Shown: positions 8,281 to 16,459 of the stretch, piece by piece
How the letters are laid out: every line of letters begins with the position of its first letter
Numbering within the stretch: position 1 is the first letter of the stretch
Origin: Streptomyces sp. NBC_01142
Lineage (GTDB): Bacteria; Actinomycetota; Actinomycetes; Streptomycetales; Streptomycetaceae
Length of the DNA: 64,000 nt
Direction of reading: 5' to 3'
NCBI RefSeq assembly: GCF_026341125.1
Contig: NZ_JAPEOR010000002.1
Span: 1,240,001 to 1,304,000 of the forward strand
Program-made: the position numbers and the translations under genes
Notes under the pieces: model-generated
Seen by the model: only the letters and a program-made list of their open reading frames with translations
Told to the model about the DNA's origin: nothing
The model's database searches: none

Positions 8281-10937
8281 CATCCGACCCGGTGGACGAC
8301 CCGGTGGACGACCTGGTGAACGACACGGAGAAGGATACAGAGAACGTGCATACGGCGAACGACCCCGGCGGACCTGGATCCGCAATCCCCGCTGTGCTCT
8401 ATGCCGGGCCCGAGTTCGGCCTGCCACGCCCCCGCCTGGATCGGGCCTGCCGCGAGCGCGCCCGACGACACGGGCTGGCACTGGCAGCGACGGCCGCCCA
8501 TGAACCGGCGCAGGTGGACGACTTATTGCGCGCGGAGTCTCGCGGCGCGGTGGTCGTCCAGACCGACCGCAACCCGTACGAGGTGTGGGACACGGGCCCG
8601 GCCCCGACACCGGCCACATTCCTGTACAGCCTGCTCACACTGGGTGCCACGCTCCGCGCCTGCGACCCTGCCAGGCCTCCGACCGCCCAGCACGACGAGC
8701 TGTCGAACGGAACAGCCTTCCTCCTGACCGCCGACCCCCACGGCCCACCGTTGCCGTCGGTGGAGGCGCATCGGAGGCGGGATGAATGCGGTCTCTACGC
8801 GACACGATGCGGTCTGCGCACCGCCGGGGTGATCGACAGCAGTGATGCGTACGCCGATTTCGTACGCCGCTGTGTCCGTTCGATCGCGGCGGAGAAGGTA
8901 CCGACGGTCGTGGTCCACCCCGACTCCCTCGGTTTCGGGCCGGACTCCTACGCCGGTGGTCGGCACACTCCCGACAGCCTTCTGTGGCACTGGCTCGGCC
9001 AGGGCCGCGTCGTGTACCCGGGGCTCAGGGTGCCGCGGGACGCTCCCATGCCCATGGCGAGGAGGGCGCGCAGCCGCACGCAGCCGCGGCCGCAGGCGCC
9101 GGCGCCTGCGTCTGCATCTGTGCCGGCGCCTGCGCCTGCGCCTGCGCCTGCGCCTGCGCCCCAGGCAGCCAGGGGCGGCGACGAAGACGAGCTCGTCTTC
9201 CGTAGCCAATCGCAATGGCTCGGCAGGCCGAGAAGCGGTGACGTGCACGTGGACAGGTTGTACGGACCCCCCACGGGAGACGCGCACCAGTCAAGCGGCA
9301 GGTCGCCCGTCCCCGGCCCGAGGGCAGGCTCAGACGTCCGCGCACCCCGGGATCCCCGCGTCCCCCTCCCCCACGACGGCCTCTTCATCCGGCGGAACAA
9401 CTCCTACGGCACCCGGTCGGTGCTCGGAGTCACCGAGCTGATCGAGAGCGGCATTCTGATCGACCAGGAACACATCCGCTTCGACGACTTCGTTGCCGCA
9501 CGCACCGGTCAGGTGCCCGCACCGCCGCCGGGAGAGGCGGTCGCCGTCAGCCATGGACTCACCGGTGTACCGGGCGAGTTCAAGGCGCACGAGGCGACGA
9601 CGCATTTCGTCGAGATCGCACTGAAGACGGGCACGGCCGCGGCGGACGATGTTCCCGCGAAGGAACCGCTCCCGGTGAACTTCGTCTTCGTCGTGGACAC
9701 CAGCATCTCCATGGCGGGCCAGAAACTCGACACCGTCAAATCCGCGCTGCAGGAGATCTACGAGCGGCTGCGCCCGTCGGACTCCCTCGGCATCGTCACC
9801 TTCCAAAGCCGCGTGGACACGCTCCTGAGGGCGACCCGGAAGAAGGATCTTCCGGAGGAGGAATTCTCGGCGATCGTGGCGGGCATGACCGCCACCGGCG
9901 GAACCGACATCAATCTCGGCGTGCTGTACGGAATCGACGAGATCAGCCGCCGCGCGAGCAGCGGCCGTACCGTGAACCGTCTCTATCTCTTCTCGGACGG
10001 CGACCCGACATCCGGCGAGCGGGACTGGATCAAGATCCGGACGAATATCGCGGCGAAGCTGCGCGGTGACCTGACACTTTCGTGTTTCGGCTTCGGCTCG
10101 GACGCCCGCATGCCCGAACTCGCGGCGCTCGCGGGAACCGCCGGCGGGCATTCGACGTTCGTCACACGCCCCGAGCAGGTCCGGTCGAATCTTCTCGAGG
10201 ATCTCAACCGCCGTGATCACCTTGCCGCGATCGACATCCAGCTGCGCATCGACATCGATCCCGCCGTCACCGTGTGGCACCTCTACGGGCACGACCTCGT
10301 CACCGATCCGAAGGCACGGGCGGGAGTTGTACGGGACGCGGCGAAGGCGGCGCAGCTCGCGCGCAAGGACTACGGCACCGAGGCGCTGCCCGATCTGATC
10401 ACCGAGGAGAAGGGGATCAGGATCTTCGCCCCGGATCTGGCGTTCGGCGAGACCTACTGGGTGGTGCTGGAGATCCAGGTCCCCAAGGACCGGGAGCCCA
10501 CGGACGCGGGGCTGCCGGGCCTCGGTACGGCGACGGTTCAGTACGTGGACACGGTGGCGCGCGAGAGCCGCCGCCTCGACATCTCGTTGTCGGACGCGCT
10601 GACGCTCGCCGCCGAAACCGTGACCGTTCACGCGGTGGGGCTGTGGACGAGCGAGATCACCTTCTTCGCCCTCGACGACCTGCACGAGAACGACCGGGAT
10701 GCTGCCAAGAAGCGGCTGACGAACCACATCCAGATCCTCCAGCAGGCTCACCAGGCCTTTCCCGTCGACGAGTTCGTGGACGATCAGGTGACGATGAAGA
10801 AGCTGATCACCCTCACCGGCTCGCTGGGTCATGTGATGTCGTACAGCGACTCCTCGACCCAGGGCGGCCACGCGGGGCCGACGATGCAGGTCATGAACGA
10901 CTTCGCGCGGGTGAGATCGGGGTTCACGGCCTTCTGA
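8277..10937 (+). CDS. VWA-domain protein with an unassigned N-terminal domain
   Basis: An 886-aa protein if the GTG at 8277 (GTGA overlap) is used; a GTG at 8346 is an alternative. Residues 25-250 form a domain I cannot assign. It has two alternating alpha/beta-like halves (VLYAGPEFG...ALAATAA; SDAYADFVRR...VPTVVVHPDSLGF). A Pro/Ala repeat (APAPAP) near residues 280-300 is a linker. A VWA domain begins near residue 465 with an intact MIDAS DTSIS motif, TGGTDIN and FSDGDPTSGERD. A beta-rich region and a helical tail follow. VWA proteins usually assemble metal-dependent complexes. Its partner is probably the co-translated membrane TPR protein. Confidence 0.8.
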   Translation: MTSDPVDDPVDDLVNDTEKDTENVHTANDPGGPGSAIPAVLYAGPEFGLPRPRLDRACRERARRHGLALAATAAHEPAQVDDLLRAESRGAVVVQTDRNPYEVWDTGPAPTPATFLYSLLTLGATLRACDPARPPTAQHDELSNGTAFLLTADPHGPPLPSVEAHRRRDECGLYATRCGLRTAGVIDSSDAYADFVRRCVRSIAAEKVPTVVVHPDSLGFGPDSYAGGRHTPDSLLWHWLGQGRVVYPGLRVPRDAPMPMARRARSRTQPRPQAPAPASASVPAPAPAPAPAPAPQAARGGDEDELVFRSQSQWLGRPRSGDVHVDRLYGPPTGDAHQSSGRSPVPGPRAGSDVRAPRDPRVPLPHDGLFIRRNNSYGTRSVLGVTELIESGILIDQEHIRFDDFVAARTGQVPAPPPGEAVAVSHGLTGVPGEFKAHEATTHFVEIALKTGTAAADDVPAKEPLPVNFVFVVDTSISMAGQKLDTVKSALQEIYERLRPSDSLGIVTFQSRVDTLLRATRKKDLPEEEFSAIVAGMTATGGTDINLGVLYGIDEISRRASSGRTVNRLYLFSDGDPTSGERDWIKIRTNIAAKLRGDLTLSCFGFGSDARMPELAALAGTAGGHSTFVTRPEQVRSNLLEDLNRRDHLAAIDIQLRIDIDPAVTVWHLYGHDLVTDPKARAGVVRDAAKAAQLARKDYGTEALPDLITEEKGIRIFAPDLAFGETYWVVLEIQVPKDREPTDAGLPGLGTATVQYVDTVARESRRLDISLSDALTLAAETVTVHAVGLWTSEITFFALDDLHENDRDAAKKRLTNHIQILQQAHQAFPVDEFVDDQVTMKKLITLTGSLGHVMSYSDSSTQGGHAGPTMQVMNDFARVRSGFTAF

Positions 10938-10947
10938 CGCCGGGGCG

Positions 10948-11115
10948 CGGTGGTCCCGGTGACCGGCTGGGCGCGTGGTGGTCCCGGTGGCCAGGTTGTG
11001 TGCCCCACCCGCCAGGGGCACGGTGGTCCCGGTGACCGGCCGGGCGCGTGGTGGTCCCGGTGGCCGGGTCGTGTGTCCCACCCGCCGGGGGCACGGTGGT
11101 CCCCCGGCGGCCGGG
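10948..11115 (+). repeat. 73-bp tandem repeat, about 2.3 copies
   Basis: Units begin CGGTGGTCCCGGTG at 10948, 11021 and 11094, a constant 73-nt period. Each carries internal sub-repeats of GTGGTCCCGGTG and a GTGTGCCCCACCCGCC-type segment. It lies between the VWA gene and the response regulator. It could form hairpins that act as a terminator. Confidence 0.8.
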
Positions 11116-11161
11116 GCCGTGTGCCCGCGCCCGGTGGGCCGTTCGGTCATACCCTTGGCCC

Positions 11162-11803
11162 GTGGAAGAGATGCCCCGGGATCACCGGCCCGCCAAGTCC
11201 GTACGCGTCCTGCTCGCCGAGGACCAGGGCATGATGCGCGGCGCCCTCGCGCTGCTGCTCAATCTGGAGCCGGACATCGAGGTGGTCGCTCAGGTGGCCA
11301 GGGGCGACGCGATCGTGGATGCCGTACTCACCTCGCGGCCCGATGTGGCTCTGCTCGACATCGAACTGCCCGGCCGCAGTGGGCTGGACGCGGCCGCCGA
11401 TCTGCGGGACGAGGCCCCCGACTGCCGGGTGCTGATCCTCACCACCTTCGGCCGGCCCGGCTATCTGCGCCGGGCGATGGAGGCGGGGGCCGCGGGTTTC
11501 CTGGTCAAGGACGGGCCCGTCGAGGAGCTGGCCGAGGCGATCCGGCGGGTGCTGACCGGGGAGACCGTGATCGACCCGGCGCTGGCCGCGGTGGCGCTGA
11601 GCGCCGGGCCGAGCCCGCTCACCGCGCGCGAGCGGGATGTGCTGAACGCCTCGGTGGACGGTGCGACGGTCGCCGATATCGCGGCGACACTGCATCTGTC
11701 GGAGTCGACCGTACGGAACTATCTGTCGTCCGCGATCGGCAAGACGGGCACTCGCAATCGCATGGAGGCGGTGCGGGCGGCCCGCCGGCAGGGCTGGCTG
11801 TGA
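11162..11803 (+). CDS. NarL/DesR-type response regulator
   Basis: A 213-aa regulator from the GTG at 11162; an ATG at 11171 is also possible. The receiver domain has VLLAEDQ (acidic pocket), the phosphoacceptor Asp in VALLDIELPGRSGLD near residue 60, and Lys in FLVKDG. The LuxR-type HTH SPLTARERDVL...TVADIAATLHLSESTVRNYLS lies near residues 145-195. It is the expected partner of the histidine kinase at 6312 and the likely regulator of the exporter at 4528-6200. The usual kinase-regulator adjacency is broken by the TPR/VWA pair. Confidence 0.9.
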   Translation: MEEMPRDHRPAKSVRVLLAEDQGMMRGALALLLNLEPDIEVVAQVARGDAIVDAVLTSRPDVALLDIELPGRSGLDAAADLRDEAPDCRVLILTTFGRPGYLRRAMEAGAAGFLVKDGPVEELAEAIRRVLTGETVIDPALAAVALSAGPSPLTARERDVLNASVDGATVADIAATLHLSESTVRNYLSSAIGKTGTRNRMEAVRAARRQGWL

Positions 11804-11855
11804 GCAGCCGCAATCGCCGGTCGGCGCCCACCTGTTGATCACATAGGTTTGTCGC

Positions 11856-13547
11856 ATGGTGGAGGGGACGAAGACCGCGGCCGGGCACCCCGAGGGGCTG
11901 CCCGTCGGCAGGCGGACGAACGGGAAGACCAGGGCGGGCAGGAGCGGCGGGTCGGCGCGCGCGTCGATGCTGATGGCGCTGGGCACCGTGGTGTCCCGCG
12001 CCACGGGCCTGATCCGGCAGGTGCTGCAGGCCGCGGCGCTGGGCACCGGGCTGCTGGCCAGTACGTACAACACCGCGAACACCGTGCCGACGAGTCTGTA
12101 CACCTTGCTGATCGGCGGCGCGCTCAATGCGGTGCTGGTCCCGCAGCTGGTGCGTGCCAGGTCGACCGAGCCCGACGGGGGAAAGGCGTACGAGCAGCGT
12201 CTGGTCACGCTCGTGCTGTGCGTACTGGCCATCGGTACGGCGCTGGCGGTGTGGGCGGCCCCGCAGATCGTGGGGGTGTACATGGACGACACCCCGGCGC
12301 GCCATGAGGCGTTCGAACTGACGGTGGTCTTCGCACGGTTCCTGCTGCCGCAGATCTTCTTCTACGGCATGTTCAACATCCTCGGCCAAGTCCTCAACGC
12401 CCGCGAGAAGTTCGGGGCGATGATGTGGACACCGGTGCTGAACAACGCGGTACTGATCGGCATGTTCGCGGTGTACATGGGGCTGATGACGGTCCCCGGT
12501 CGGGTGGAGGACATCACCGCGGCCCACGTCCGGCTGCTGGGCATCGGCACCACCTGCGGGATCGCGCTGCAGGCCGTGGCGCTGATCCCGTTCGCCCGCG
12601 CCGCGGGCTTCCGGTTCCGCCCCAGGTTCGACTGGCGGGGCACGGGACTCGGCAGGAGTATCCAGGCCGCCAAGTGGACCCTGCTGTTCGTGCTGGCCAA
12701 TCAGGTCGCCCTGGCCGTGGTGACCAACTACGCCAACGCGGCCGACCTGGCGCTGCCGCGGGCCGGTGCGGGGTACACGGCCTACACGTACGCGCAGACC
12801 ATCTGGCTGCTGCCGCAGTCGATCATCACCGTCTCCCTGGTCACCGCGCTGCTGCCGCGCATGAGCCGGGCGGCCGCGGAGGGCCGCACGGGCGACCTGC
12901 GCGCCGACCTGACCCGGGCGCTGCGCGTCAGCGGTGTCGCCATCGTGCCCGCGGGCTTCTTCTTCCTCGCCTTCGGCCCCCAGATCTCGGCGCTGCTGTT
13001 CGCGCACGGCGCGGCCGACGCCGCGTCCGCGCAGCCTTCGGGGTACATGCTGCAGGCGTTCGGGCTGGGGCTGATTCCGTTCTCCGCGCAGTATCTGCTG
13101 CTGCGCGGCTTCTACGCCTTCGAGGACACCCGCACACCGTTCCTGATGGCCGCCTGGATCGCCGCCGTGAACATCGCTCTGGCCACGGTCTGCCATGTGC
13201 TGCTCCCCGCGCGCTGGGCGGTCACCGGCATGGCCGCCGCGTACACGCTCTCCTACGTGGCCGGGCTCGCGCTCACCGTGTGGCGGCTGCGCAGGCGGCT
13301 CGGCGGTCGTATCGACGAAGGCCGGACACTGGGCCGCACCTACGCCGCGCTGGCCGTCGCGGCGGCCCTGGCCGGGGGCGCGGGCTGGGGCGTCTCCCGG
13401 GCCTGCGCCACGGTGGCGGGCACCGGCATCGGGGCGGGCGTCCTGACGCTGGCCGCCGGGGGTGTGGTCATGGCGCTGGGGTATCTCGGGCTGGCGCGGC
13501 TGCTGAAGGTCGAGGAGCTGCGGAGGCTGCCCGGCCTGCGGCGGTGA
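11856..13547 (+). CDS. murJ: MurJ/MviN-family lipid flippase paralogue
   Basis: A 563-aa polytopic protein with about 14 membrane segments. The MviN core is recognisable: SRATGLIRQVLQAAALG near residue 48, YNTANTVPTSLYTLLIGGALNAVLVPQL, NARE KFGAMMWTPVLNN-like and LLRGFYAFEDTRTPF. MurJ flips lipid II across the membrane for peptidoglycan synthesis. The basic N-terminal 35 residues are cytoplasmic. TAGGTT lies about 7 nt before the ATG, compatible with a leaderless promoter. No division or cell-wall cluster surrounds it, so it may be an accessory MurJ. The next 180 nt hold only degenerate GC-rich repeats. Confidence 0.88.
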   Translation: MVEGTKTAAGHPEGLPVGRRTNGKTRAGRSGGSARASMLMALGTVVSRATGLIRQVLQAAALGTGLLASTYNTANTVPTSLYTLLIGGALNAVLVPQLVRARSTEPDGGKAYEQRLVTLVLCVLAIGTALAVWAAPQIVGVYMDDTPARHEAFELTVVFARFLLPQIFFYGMFNILGQVLNAREKFGAMMWTPVLNNAVLIGMFAVYMGLMTVPGRVEDITAAHVRLLGIGTTCGIALQAVALIPFARAAGFRFRPRFDWRGTGLGRSIQAAKWTLLFVLANQVALAVVTNYANAADLALPRAGAGYTAYTYAQTIWLLPQSIITVSLVTALLPRMSRAAAEGRTGDLRADLTRALRVSGVAIVPAGFFFLAFGPQISALLFAHGAADAASAQPSGYMLQAFGLGLIPFSAQYLLLRGFYAFEDTRTPFLMAAWIAAVNIALATVCHVLLPARWAVTGMAAAYTLSYVAGLALTVWRLRRRLGGRIDEGRTLGRTYAALAVAAALAGGAGWGVSRACATVAGTGIGAGVLTLAAGGVVMALGYLGLARLLKVEELRRLPGLRR

Positions 13548-13728
13548 CGGGCTGCCGCGACGGGCCGGCGCAAGTAACCGGCTGCCGCGAGTGACCGGCC
13601 GGCGCCGGCCCCGTGACCGACTCCTGCCGGACGGCCCCGTGACGGCTCCAGCCCGACGGCCCCTGACCGGCTCGTGCCGACCAGCCTCGTGACCGGCTCG
13701 TGCCGAACCGCGGCGGGCCGCTCGTCCG
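13548..13728. repeat. Degenerate GC-rich intergenic repeats
   Basis: Several imperfect copies of (C)GTGACCGGCTCGTGCCGAC-type 18-20-nt units lie between the converging MurJ and MFS genes. They resemble in character the repeats at 10948. No gene is seen; a terminator role is possible. Confidence 0.5.
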
Positions 13729-15174
13729 TTACGGCTCCGTCCGGCGCGGCAGCCAGAACAGCATCAGGACCGCCCCGGTGAGCAGCACCCCCGTCCCGGT
13801 ACGGAACGCCAGCGCATACCCGGCCGTCAGGGCCTCCGCGTCCGTGCCGCCCGCCGTACGCGCGGCCGCGACCGTCGAGAGGAAGGCCAGGCCGAGCGCG
13901 CCGCCCATCGTGCGGGAGGTGTTGATCAGGCCCGAGACAAGACCGGCGTCGCCCGGTGCCGCGCCCGATGTGGCGAGGGAGGCGAGCGGGGTCGCGGCGA
14001 GGCCGACGCCCGCCATCATCAGGATGCCGGGGCCGAGGATCGAGACGAGGTACGTGCCGTCGGCGGTCATCGTGGACTGCCAGCCGAAGCCGGTGGCCGC
14101 GACCAGCGCGCCGAGGACGGCGACGTTTCTGGCCCCGGCCCGGACCATGAACCGGGGTGCGAGCTTCGAGCCGATGACCACGCTCAGGGAGCTGGGGATG
14201 AGCGCCAGGCCCGCCTCCAACGGCGTGTAGCCCAGCACGTTCTGGGCGTACACCGTCATGAAGAACCACATGGCGAAGGAGGCCGAGCCGCAGACGAACA
14301 TCGTCACGTTCGCGGCGGACACCGCCCGTGACCGGAACAGTTTCAGCGGCATCAGCGGCGCCCGGGTCCTGGCCTCCACCGCCACGAAGAGGCCGAGCAG
14401 GGCAAGGCCGCCGAGCAGCGGCAGCAGGGTGGCGGGCGCGGTCCAGCCCGACTCCTCGGTCTGGACAATGCCGTACGCGACCGCCGCGAGGCCGCCCGTG
14501 ACCAGTACAGCGCCGGGCAGGTCGAGCCGGCGGCCGTCGCCGGCCCGGCTCTCGGTGAGCCAGAGCGCCGCGCCCACCAGCACCAGCGCGCCGACCGGCA
14601 CGTTGATCAGCAGCACCCAGCGCCAGGACAGCAGGTCGGTGAGGACACCGCCGACGAGTCCACCGGCCGCGCCGCCACCCGCGCCCACCGCCGACCAGGT
14701 GCCGATCGCCCGGGTCCGCGCGGGGCCCGGCGGCACGGCCGCGGTCACGATGGTGAGGGTCGCGGGGGCGAGTACGGCCGCGCCGAGGCCCTGTACGCCG
14801 CGGGCGGCCAGCAACTGCCAGCCCTCCTGGGCGAGTCCGCCCGCGACGGAGGCGGCGGTGAAGAGCCCGAGCCCGACGAGGAACATCCGCTTGCGGCCGA
14901 AGATGTCCGCGGCACGCCCGCCGAGCAGCATGAAGCCGGCGAAGGCGATGGAGTAGGCGTTGAGAACCCACTGCAGGCCGGTCGTGGAGAGCCTGAGGTC
15001 GGCGCGCATGGAGGGGAGCGCGACATTGACCACGGAGACGTCGAGTACGACGAGGAACTGGCCGGCACACGCGGCGAGAAGCACCGCCCACGTACGCGCG
15101 GAGCGGGCAGCGGGGGCGGATACCGCTGATCGGGCGGTGTCTTCGGCGTCAGGGGCGTGAACCATGACGGTCAT
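13729..15174 (-). CDS. MFS drug/proton antiporter, DHA2 (14-TMS, EmrB/QacA) family
   Basis: A 481-aa exporter. The DHA2 signature region FLVVLDVSVVNVALPSM is in helix 1, the loop 2-3 motif is GGRAADIFGRKRMF, and motif C-like GGLVGGVLTDLLSWRWVLLINVPVG is in helix 5. About 14 helices are visible. I take the ATG at 15174; an ATG at 15165 and a GTG at 15186 are alternatives. It probably pumps out hydrophobic drugs or an endogenous product. A perfect 11-bp inverted repeat just upstream suggests control by a repressor not encoded next to it. Confidence 0.88.
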   Translation of the reverse strand: MTVMVHAPDAEDTARSAVSAPAARSARTWAVLLAACAGQFLVVLDVSVVNVALPSMRADLRLSTTGLQWVLNAYSIAFAGFMLLGGRAADIFGRKRMFLVGLGLFTAASVAGGLAQEGWQLLAARGVQGLGAAVLAPATLTIVTAAVPPGPARTRAIGTWSAVGAGGGAAGGLVGGVLTDLLSWRWVLLINVPVGALVLVGAALWLTESRAGDGRRLDLPGAVLVTGGLAAVAYGIVQTEESGWTAPATLLPLLGGLALLGLFVAVEARTRAPLMPLKLFRSRAVSAANVTMFVCGSASFAMWFFMTVYAQNVLGYTPLEAGLALIPSSLSVVIGSKLAPRFMVRAGARNVAVLGALVAATGFGWQSTMTADGTYLVSILGPGILMMAGVGLAATPLASLATSGAAPGDAGLVSGLINTSRTMGGALGLAFLSTVAAARTAGGTDAEALTAGYALAFRTGTGVLLTGAVLMLFWLPRRTEP

Positions 15175-15192
15175 GGTCTCAGCCACCGAGCA

Positions 15193-15222
15193 GTCCGTAC
15201 ATCCTGATATCGATGTACGGAC
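15193..15222. promoter_or_regulatory. Palindromic operator candidate upstream of the MFS exporter
   Basis: GTCCGTACATC, an 8-nt spacer, then GATGTACGGAC: a perfect 11-bp inverted repeat starting 18 nt upstream of the exporter ATG. Symmetry and position fit a dimeric repressor site. It lacks a T-run, so a terminator for the upstream thiolase gene is less likely. Confidence 0.6.
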
Positions 15223-15258
15223 CGGGGCTCGCTGGACCTACCTCGATGGACCTAGGAC

Positions 15259-16449
15259 CTAGGACCTCCGCAGCAGCGTGACCACCGCCGCCCCGCCGAG
15301 GCCGATGTTGTGCGCGAGCCCCACCCGGGCGCCGTCCACCTGCCGTGCGCCCGCCTCGCCCCTCAACTGCCAGACCAGCTCGGCCGTCTGGGCCAGCCCG
15401 GTCGCGCCCAGCGGGTGCCCCTTGGAGATCAGGCCGCCGGACGGGTTGACCACCCACCGTCCGCCGTAGGCCGTCGCGCCGCTCTCCACCAGTTTCCCGG
15501 ACTCGCCGTCCGCGCACATGCCCAGCGCCTCGTAGGTGAGCAGTTCGTTGATGGAGAAGCAGTCATGGAGCTCGACGACATCGACGTCCTCGATGCCGAG
15601 CCCGGACGCCTCGAACACCTGCTGTCCCGCCGCCCGCGACATCGGCTTGCCGACGACGTCGATGCAGGAGCCGGAGGCGAATGAGGCCTCGGTGTCCGTG
15701 GTCATCGACTGGGCCGCGATCTCCACGGCCTTGTCGTGCAGCCCGTGCTGGACGACGAACCGCTCGGAGACGACGACCGCCGCGGCCGAACCGTCGGAGG
15801 TCGGCGAGCACTGGAGCCTGGTCAGCGGATGGTGGATCGTCTTCGCGGCGAGGATCTCGTCGACCGAGTAGACGTCTTGGAACTGGGCGTGGGGGTTGTT
15901 CGCCGAGTGCTTGTGGTTCTTGGCGCCGACGGCGGCGAGCTGCGCCTCGGTCGTGCCGTACCGCTCCATGTGCTCGCGTGCCGCGTTGCCGAAGATCTGT
16001 GCGGTGGGCGGTGACATCCCGAAGCCGTGCCCGGCCGCCATGACGCCGTAGTGACGGGCGACGGGCGACGTCGTGAAGTCACCTCCGTCGGCGCCCGCCC
16101 CCAGCGCGCCACGGGCCATCTTCTCGAAGCCGAGCGCGAGGACGCAGTCGCCGATGCCGCCCTCGACGAACTGCCGGGCCATCATCAGCGCCGTGGACGC
16201 GGTCGCGCAGTTGTTGTTGACGTTGTAGACGGGGACGCCGGTCAGGCCCAGTTCGTAGACGGCCCGCTGGCCGGCCGTGGAGGCCTGGAAGCAGTAGCCG
16301 ACGGGTACCTGCTGCACCTGCTCGTACGGAATCCCGGCATCCTCAAGGGCCTTGGTCCCGGCCTCCTTGGCCATGTCCCAGTACTGCCAGTCCCTCGACT
16401 CGGGCTTCTCGAACTTCGTCATCCCGACGCCGACGATGTACGCCTTCAT
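15259..16449 (-). CDS. ltp1: SCP-x/Ltp1-type thiolase (lipid-transfer protein)
   Basis: A 396-aa thiolase-fold protein that closely resembles mycobacterial Ltp1 (Rv2790c) as I remember it: [12 protein letters not shown] at the start, [11 protein letters not shown] with the nucleophile-position Cys near residue 80, [26 protein letters not shown] and [15 protein letters not shown] (catalytic His). Such proteins cleave or retro-aldol-cleave branched or steroid acyl-CoAs. The ATG at 16449 has GAAGGGGA upstream. Only 10 nt separate it from the FadE34-like gene, so the two form an operon under the box at 18637. The short repeat CCTAGGA follows the stop. Confidence 0.87.
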   Translation of the reverse strand: MKAYIVGVGMTKFEKPESRDWQYWDMAKEAGTKALEDAGIPYEQVQQVPVGYCFQASTAGQRAVYELGLTGVPVYNVNNNCATASTALMMARQFVEGGIGDCVLALGFEKMARGALGAGADGGDFTTSPVARHYGVMAAGHGFGMSPPTAQIFGNAAREHMERYGTTEAQLAAVGAKNHKHSANNPHAQFQDVYSVDEILAAKTIHHPLTRLQCSPTSDGSAAAVVVSERFVVQHGLHDKAVEIAAQSMTTDTEASFASGSCIDVVGKPMSRAAGQQVFEASGLGIEDVDVVELHDCFSINELLTYEALGMCADGESGKLVESGATAYGGRWVVNPSGGLISKGHPLGATGLAQTAELVWQLRGEAGARQVDGARVGLAHNIGLGGAAVVTLLRRS

Positions 16450-16459
16450 GCTGTCCCCT

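Noticed and set aside
9121..9165. GCGCCT repeat as a CRISPR-like or regulatory repeat
   Set aside because: It encodes a Pro/Ala linker in frame within the VWA gene and has no spacers. No CRISPR array was seen anywhere in the window.
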